Origin: Pseudomonadota bacterium | GTDB taxonomy: Bacteria; Pseudomonadota; Alphaproteobacteria; Sphingomonadales; Sphingomonadaceae | DNA length: 17,353 bases | Direction: 5' to 3' | Assembly (NCBI GenBank): GCA_030271565.1 | Contig: JARXKR010000005.1 | Span: 1-17,353, forward strand | Shown here: positions 14,430 to 17,353 of the stretch, piece by piece | Layout of the letters: each line of letters starts with the position of its first letter | Position numbering within the stretch: the first letter of the stretch is position 1 | Notes under the pieces: generated by a model | What the model saw: the letters and a program-made list of their open reading frames with translations, nothing else | Database searches by the model: none | Told to the model about the DNA's origin: nothing | Made by a program: the position numbers and the translations under genes

Positions 14430-15013
14430 CCCGGCACTACCAGCCCGGCTTTGACCGCCGCATCGATCAGCATCCGCGTCGCGGTATCGCGCGCCGAGGT
14501 ACGCGGCAGGCCCAGCGACAGCGTGAGCGGACCGCCCATCAGCGCATCGCCCAGTGCCATCAGGCACAATGTGTGTGTCATTTCGCGCATATGCCCGCCG
14601 TTAAACTCGGCGAGGTCCTCGACCAGATCGTGAATTGCCTCAAGCAGCGGATCGAGCGCGTCCTCGTTGCCGTTCATCAGCATCCAGGTGGCCAGCGCGC
14701 CGCCGCCTTCCTTGTCGAATGCGTCGAAGGTCAGATCAACCACTTCGCGAGGGTTCCCCTCACCTTCGCGGCTGGCGATCACCGCCTCCTCGATGGTCGC
14801 GCAAATCGTGGTCGCCAGGTGCCGCGCCAGTTCCTTTTGCAGCCCCGCCGCAGAGCCAAAATGGTGGAGCAAGTTGGCGTGGGTGCGGCCAATCCGCGAC
14901 GCCACGGCTTTGAGCGTAACTGCCTGCGGGCCCATATCGATCAGCAGGGCGCGCGCGGCTTCAAGCGCAACGGTGCGGCTCTCTTCCTGCGTCAGGCGCT
15001 TTCTTATTGACAT
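14417..15013 (-). CDS. TetR/AcrR-family transcriptional regulator
   Basis: A 198-residue protein. Residues about 8-55 form the TetR DNA-binding domain, with EAARALLIDMGPQAVTLKAV then ASRIGRTHANLLHHFGS as the helix-turn-helix and the conserved tyrosine/phenylalanine-like end (LLHHFGS). The remaining 140 residues are the helical ligand-binding and dimerisation part, with no family-specific signature that names the ligand. It is divergent from the PF10118 protein gene with only 27 bp between starts, a common arrangement for a local repressor and its target. The gap holds a GTAAGTTAC palindrome. It overlaps ygfZ by 13 bp at its end. The start ATG is 15011-15013. Confidence 0.9.
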   Translation of the reverse strand: MSIRKRLTQEESRTVALEAARALLIDMGPQAVTLKAVASRIGRTHANLLHHFGSAAGLQKELARHLATTICATIEEAVIASREGEGNPREVVDLTFDAFDKEGGGALATWMLMNGNEDALDPLLEAIHDLVEDLAEFNGGHMREMTHTLCLMALGDALMGGPLTLSLGLPRTSARDTATRMLIDAAVKAGLVVPGQSC

Positions 15014-15017
15014 GGAT

Positions 15018-15033
15018 GTAAGTTACCCTAGGG
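15018..15033. promoter_or_regulatory. Candidate TetR operator in the tetR / hydrolase gap
   Basis: GTAAGTTAC (15018-15026) is a 4-1-4 palindrome, and it shares its last base with a second palindrome, CCCTAGGG (15026-15033). Both lie in the 27-bp gap between divergent starts. A TTGACA at 15007-15012, inside the tetR start, could be the -35 of the plus-strand gene, although no good -10 follows. A TetR dimer bound here would cover both starts. The AGGGGGG stretch at 15030-15036 also serves as ribosome site for the downstream gene. Confidence 0.45.
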
Positions 15034-15040
15034 GGGCTTG

Positions 15041-15943
15041 ATGAACGCTCAGACCAAATTCCCCCTCGACCTAGAACCCGCAAGCCATTCGGGCAAGCAA
15101 GCTGTGCCGACCCCGGCCGACTTGGCCATTACCGTGCGCGACTTGCGCTTCGGGCGGACCCACAAGCCGGGCAAGTGGTGGCTCGCGGGAAATCCGATCG
15201 CCACCCATTGGCACAACGCGCTGTCCGCCACCTTCCCGCGCGGCGAAGCGATGTTTATTGAAGCTGTCAAAGCCCATCGTGAAGGCGTTCCGCCCAAGCT
15301 TGAGGCCGAGATTCGCGCGTTCGTGAAACAAGAAATCAACCACACCCGCGAACACCTGGTGTTCAACAAGGCGGCGATCGAAGCGGGCTACAACCTCGAC
15401 GCGATCGACCAGCGGCTCGAGGCGAACCTGGCGCTGACCAAGGACCGCCCGGCAATCGTCAACCTCGCGGTGACCATCGCGCTCGAACACTACACCGCGA
15501 TGATGGCCAACGACTTCCTCTCCAACCCCAAGCACTTCGCCGGGGCCGAGCCTGAGAGCGCGGCGATGTGGCGCTGGCACGCGATGGAGGAAATCGAGCA
15601 CAAAGGTGTCGCTTATGACACCTATCTCCACGCTACCCGCAGCTGGAGCCGGTGGCGGCGCTGGAAGCTCAAGTCGATCATGATGCTGATCGTGTCGAAG
15701 AACTTTGTTGCCAACCGCTGGAACGATACGCTCAGCCTGCTCGCGCAGGACGGCATCACCGGGCCCAGGGTCAAGCTGCAGCTGGCCTGGTATCTGATCG
15801 GCTCACCCGGCGTGCTGCGCCGCATTTTCCCGGCCTGGTGCGCGTTCTTCCTGCCCGGCTTCCACCCGTGGAACCATGACGACCGCGCGCTGATCGGTAA
15901 GACCGAGAGTGAATTTCCGGACGCGGTGCTGGCGGCGAGCTGA
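15041..15943 (+). CDS. PF10118 'metal-dependent hydrolase', ferritin-like di-iron residue pattern
   Basis: A 300-residue protein from ATG 15041 (the preceding TTG is an alternative). It matches the family annotated as predicted metal-dependent hydrolase: KWWLAGNPIATHWHNALSA, FVKQEINHTREH, ALEHYTAMMANDFL and MEEIEHKGVAYD. The acidic/His residues are spaced as in ferritin-like di-iron four-helix proteins: Glu69, Glu98-x-x-His101, Glu149, Glu184-x-x-His187, with extra His105 and His150. A hydrophobic segment near 205-215 and a C-terminal segment FPAWCAFFLPGF suggest membrane association. The reaction is unknown; the layout suggests oxygen- or metal-dependent chemistry, possibly on a lipid. It is likely controlled by the divergent TetR gene. 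A composite palindromic repeat follows the stop codon. Confidence 0.82.
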   Translation: MNAQTKFPLDLEPASHSGKQAVPTPADLAITVRDLRFGRTHKPGKWWLAGNPIATHWHNALSATFPRGEAMFIEAVKAHREGVPPKLEAEIRAFVKQEINHTREHLVFNKAAIEAGYNLDAIDQRLEANLALTKDRPAIVNLAVTIALEHYTAMMANDFLSNPKHFAGAEPESAAMWRWHAMEEIEHKGVAYDTYLHATRSWSRWRRWKLKSIMMLIVSKNFVANRWNDTLSLLAQDGITGPRVKLQLAWYLIGSPGVLRRIFPAWCAFFLPGFHPWNHDDRALIGKTESEFPDAVLAAS

Positions 15944-15955
15944 CCTTTCGTAGAC

Positions 15956-16102
15956 CCTCTCCGTTTTTCGAAGCCAAACGGGGAGGTGGTAGTCGCGTTT
16001 GCGACTGACGGAGGGGTTTCTAACGCCAGCGTCGACACCCCTCCGTCTCGTCCTGCGGACGATCCACCTCCCCATTTGTGGCATTCGCCAAAAATGGAGA
16101 GG
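15956..16102. repeat. Composite palindromic repeat between convergent genes
   Basis: The two arms mirror each other: CCTCTCC(G/A)TTTTT at the ends, GGGGAGGTGG (15980-15989) against CCACCTCCCC (16064-16073), and GACGGAGGGGT (16007-16017) against ACCCCTCCGTC (16037-16047). Inside each arm sits its own hairpin of a different sequence: AGTCGC-gttt-GCGACT (15991-16006) and TCGTCC-tgc-GGACGA (16048-16062). The 16-19 bases between the inner arms form the overall loop. I recall GGGGAGGTGG...GACGGAGGGG units as recurrent in sphingomonads and related alphaproteobacteria. It fills the gap between convergent genes and can serve as a bidirectional terminator. Confidence 0.8.
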
Positions 16103-16113
16103 ACCCTGATCGG

Positions 16114-16674
16114 TTAAGCCGCTCGCATATCCTCGATCCCATCGCCATCGCAGTCCGACGATGCGCCGAATTCGACCGTGTGTACTTGTGCGGGGGCATT
16201 GCAGCCGCGCGCGAGGCTGTAGCTCGGGCGAATCTCGCCGATCGAGCGGAAACCCAGCTTGGCCAGCACCCGGCCCGAGGCAGGGTTGTCGGTGAAATGC
16301 TTGGCGACGATCCGGCGGTGACCGAGTGTGCGCGCCAGCCGCAGCACGGCGCGTGCCGCTTCGGTGGCGTAACCCCGCCCCCAATGCTCGCGTCCGAACC
16401 AATAGCCCAACTCGACCTCCTCGCCGTCACTGCCCAGCCCGACGCAGCCGATCAACTCGGCCGGCGCAGCGCTGGTCGGCAGCGTCACAAAGAAGTGCGG
16501 ACAGCGGGAATCCTGCGGCTTTTGCGCAAAATCGCGGGCATCGTCGGCGGTATAAGGCCACGGCGCTTTGGCGAGATTCTTGACCACCCCCTCGTCGCCG
16601 ATGCGGGCGAGCAATTCTGGCCAGTCTTCGGGCCAGCCGGGCCGCAGGAACAGTCTTTCACTGCGAATGAACAT
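16114..16674 (-). CDS. GNAT-family N-acetyltransferase (RimJ/RimL-like)
   Basis: A 186-residue protein from ATG 16674, with GGGAG eight bases before it; a TTG at 16689 would add five residues and overlap that ribosome site, so it is rejected. The N-terminus (IRSERLFLRPGWPEDWPEL) and acetyl-CoA site R95-E-H-W-G-R-G-Y-A (with GYWFG before and TEAARAVLR after) place it in the Acetyltransf_3 (RimJ/L) group. VLAKLGFRSIGE near residue 143 is the usual end of the fold. It transfers acetyl from acetyl-CoA to an amine, of a protein N-terminus or small molecule; the target is unknown. It is a single gene, convergent with the PF10118 gene. Confidence 0.88.
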   Translation of the reverse strand: MFIRSERLFLRPGWPEDWPELLARIGDEGVVKNLAKAPWPYTADDARDFAQKPQDSRCPHFFVTLPTSAAPAELIGCVGLGSDGEEVELGYWFGREHWGRGYATEAARAVLRLARTLGHRRIVAKHFTDNPASGRVLAKLGFRSIGEIRPSYSLARGCNAPAQVHTVEFGASSDCDGDGIEDMRAA

Positions 16675-16898
16675 GGTACCATCTCCCAACGCTTTCGCCC
16701 TGCCCCGCCGATCTAGGGCGCGGGCATGACAGTGCCATTACGTTTGCGGCGGATTGCTCGCCACGCGAGCCGTCCGGGCAAAGATGAGCTGAGGGAGAGA
16801 CGAAAAGAGGGAGACGGGCTGGGCCCTCTCCCTCATCTGGCCGGAGACGAACTCCGGCGGGGCCACCCGTCTGGATGGCCCTGTGGAAACCATCCGTA
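16675..16898. other. Intergenic region between the GNAT gene and rpmA
   Basis: A 224-bp stretch upstream of the GNAT gene and downstream of rpmA. Reading the minus strand after the rpmA stop it holds a GGATGG/CCATCC stem (16873-16878 with 16890-16895), a CCGGAG/CTCCGG stem (16841-16857) and then the terminator. The GNAT promoter should lie at about 16690-16760, but no consensus is evident. No gene is supported here. Confidence 0.5.
16803..16834 (-). terminator. Intrinsic terminator of rplU-rpmA
   Basis: On the minus strand GAGGGAGA pairs perfectly with TCTCCCTC (16827-16834 with 16807-16814). An inner GGGC/GCCC stem with a 3-base loop and a one-base bulge follows, and then TTTT (16803-16806). 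It lies 65 bases after the rpmA stop codon. A longer alternative pairing using GAGGGAGAG at 16791-16799 also exists. Confidence 0.75.
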
Positions 16899-17165
16899 TT
16901 ATTCAGCCGCGACTGCCATATCGACCGACACGTACTTGCGGCCAAGCTTGCCAGCGTGGAAGCGGACGCGGCCGACGGCCAGCGCAAACAAGGTATGATC
17001 CTTGCCGATGCCGACGTTGACGCCCGGGTACACGCGGGTGCCGCGCTGGCGAATGATGATGTTGCCGCCGATCACGTCCTGACCGCCGAACTTCTTCACG
17101 CCAAGGCGGCGGCCTGCCGAATCGCGACCATTGCGCGAGGAGCCACCAGCTTTTTTATGTGCCAT
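16899..17165 (-). CDS. rpmA: 50S ribosomal protein bL27
   Basis: An 88-residue protein beginning MAHKKAGGSSRNGRDSAGRR, with the invariant bL27 segments LGVKKFGGQ, GNIIIRQRGTRVYPG and GKDHTLFA. Its N-terminal tail reaches the peptidyl-transferase centre of the large subunit. The start ATG at 17165 is preceded by GGAG at a short distance, in a 19-bp gap after the L21 stop. This gives the universal rplU-rpmA order. The mature N-terminus is the direct type, without the Firmicute-style cleaved extension. The terminator at 16803-16834 ends the operon. Confidence 0.98.
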   Translation of the reverse strand: MAHKKAGGSSRNGRDSAGRRLGVKKFGGQDVIGGNIIIRQRGTRVYPGVNVGIGKDHTLFALAVGRVRFHAGKLGRKYVSVDMAVAAE

Positions 17166-17184
17166 CTCGATCTACTCCGAACTG

Positions 17185-17353
17185 TTATTCAGCAGGCTTT
17201 GCAGCCTTGGGTGCGGCCTTCTTGGGGGCAGCAGCCTTCTTGGCGGGAGCCTCGGTCGCAACTGCCGGAGCCGCTTTGGCCTTGGGTGCAGCGGCAGCCT
17301 TGGGGGCAGCTTCAGGCTTGGGCGCAGCTTCAACCGCCGGAGCAGCCTCAGTC
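17185..17353 (-). CDS. rplU: 50S ribosomal protein bL21, C-terminal tail (5' part outside window)
   Basis: A minus-strand frame is open from the window edge to TAA at 17185-17187, giving 55 complete codons before the stop plus one partial. The residues are almost only Ala, Pro, Lys and Glu with units such as AAPKAA and PKKAAPKAAKPAE. The conserved L21 core is not visible, so the call rests on position, directly upstream of rpmA with 19 bp between, and on the knowledge that sphingomonad L21 proteins carry such tails. The tail is probably disordered and basic. If the gene upstream is not L21, the call would change, but no other gene normally sits here. Confidence 0.85.
   Translation of the reverse strand, partial: TEAAPAVEAAPKPEAAPKAAAAPKAKAAPAVATEAPAKKAAAPKKAAPKAAKPAE

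Noticed and set aside
16675..16898. Possible tRNA or small RNA gene
   Set aside because: No cloverleaf, anticodon or T-loop signature; the stems are explained as the terminator and adjacent hairpins.
16726..16998. 90-residue plus-strand ORF across the rpmA terminator
   Set aside because: It overlaps rpmA in antisense and a terminator; composition is not protein-like.

Overview
The window reads as chromosomal DNA of a GC-rich alphaproteobacterium, most likely a sphingomonad (Sphingomonadaceae/Erythrobacteraceae). Pointers are the alphaproteobacterial-type GshA, the L21 C-terminal Ala/Lys/Pro tail, the YfgM-BamB pair, a TonB-dependent receptor typical of this order, and palindromic intergenic repeats that I recall as widespread in these genomes. 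The assignment is inference; no rRNA or tRNA is present to confirm it.

Layout: (1) 1-1145, plus strand: the C-terminal part of glutamate-cysteine ligase (gshA, cut by the window edge), overlapping by 1 bp with a small ABM-fold monooxygenase. (2) 1146-6905, minus strand: alpha/beta hydrolase and GT4 glycosyltransferase (4-bp overlap), then yfgM-bamB (periplasmic/outer-membrane protein biogenesis), then a large multi-pass membrane protein with an ICMT-like C-terminus. (3) 7053-8468, plus: astD. It faces a minus-strand unknown lipoprotein (8633-9349) across a 170-bp palindromic element whose two ends form the stop codons of both genes. (4) 9637-10551, plus: rarD-type EamA permease, overlapping tail to tail with pyrC (minus, 10528-11580). 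(5) 11738-14429, plus: TonB-dependent receptor, preceded by a perfect 7-6-7 palindrome (candidate operator), and a YgfZ-family folate-binding protein. (6) 14417-15943: a TetR-type regulator divergent from a PF10118 'metal-dependent hydrolase', only 27 bp apart. (7) 15944-16674: a second, unrelated composite palindromic repeat, then a minus-strand GNAT acetyltransferase. (8) 16803-17353, minus: the end of rplU (L21), rpmA (L27), and a clear intrinsic terminator.

Most genes are core housekeeping: glutathione and pyrimidine synthesis, envelope assembly, ribosome, arginine catabolism. The accessory features are the TonB receptor, the TetR/metal-hydrolase pair and the two palindromic elements. Gene packing is very tight: of five convergent gene ends, three overlap or abut, and the other two are filled by the palindromic elements. 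I see no CRISPR array, tRNA, rRNA, transposase, integrase or phage gene. The most noteworthy observations are the two palindromic elements, the candidate operators upstream of the TonB receptor and at the tetR/hydrolase start, and the ferritin-like di-iron residue layout in the PF10118 protein. I found no convincing new multi-gene system.
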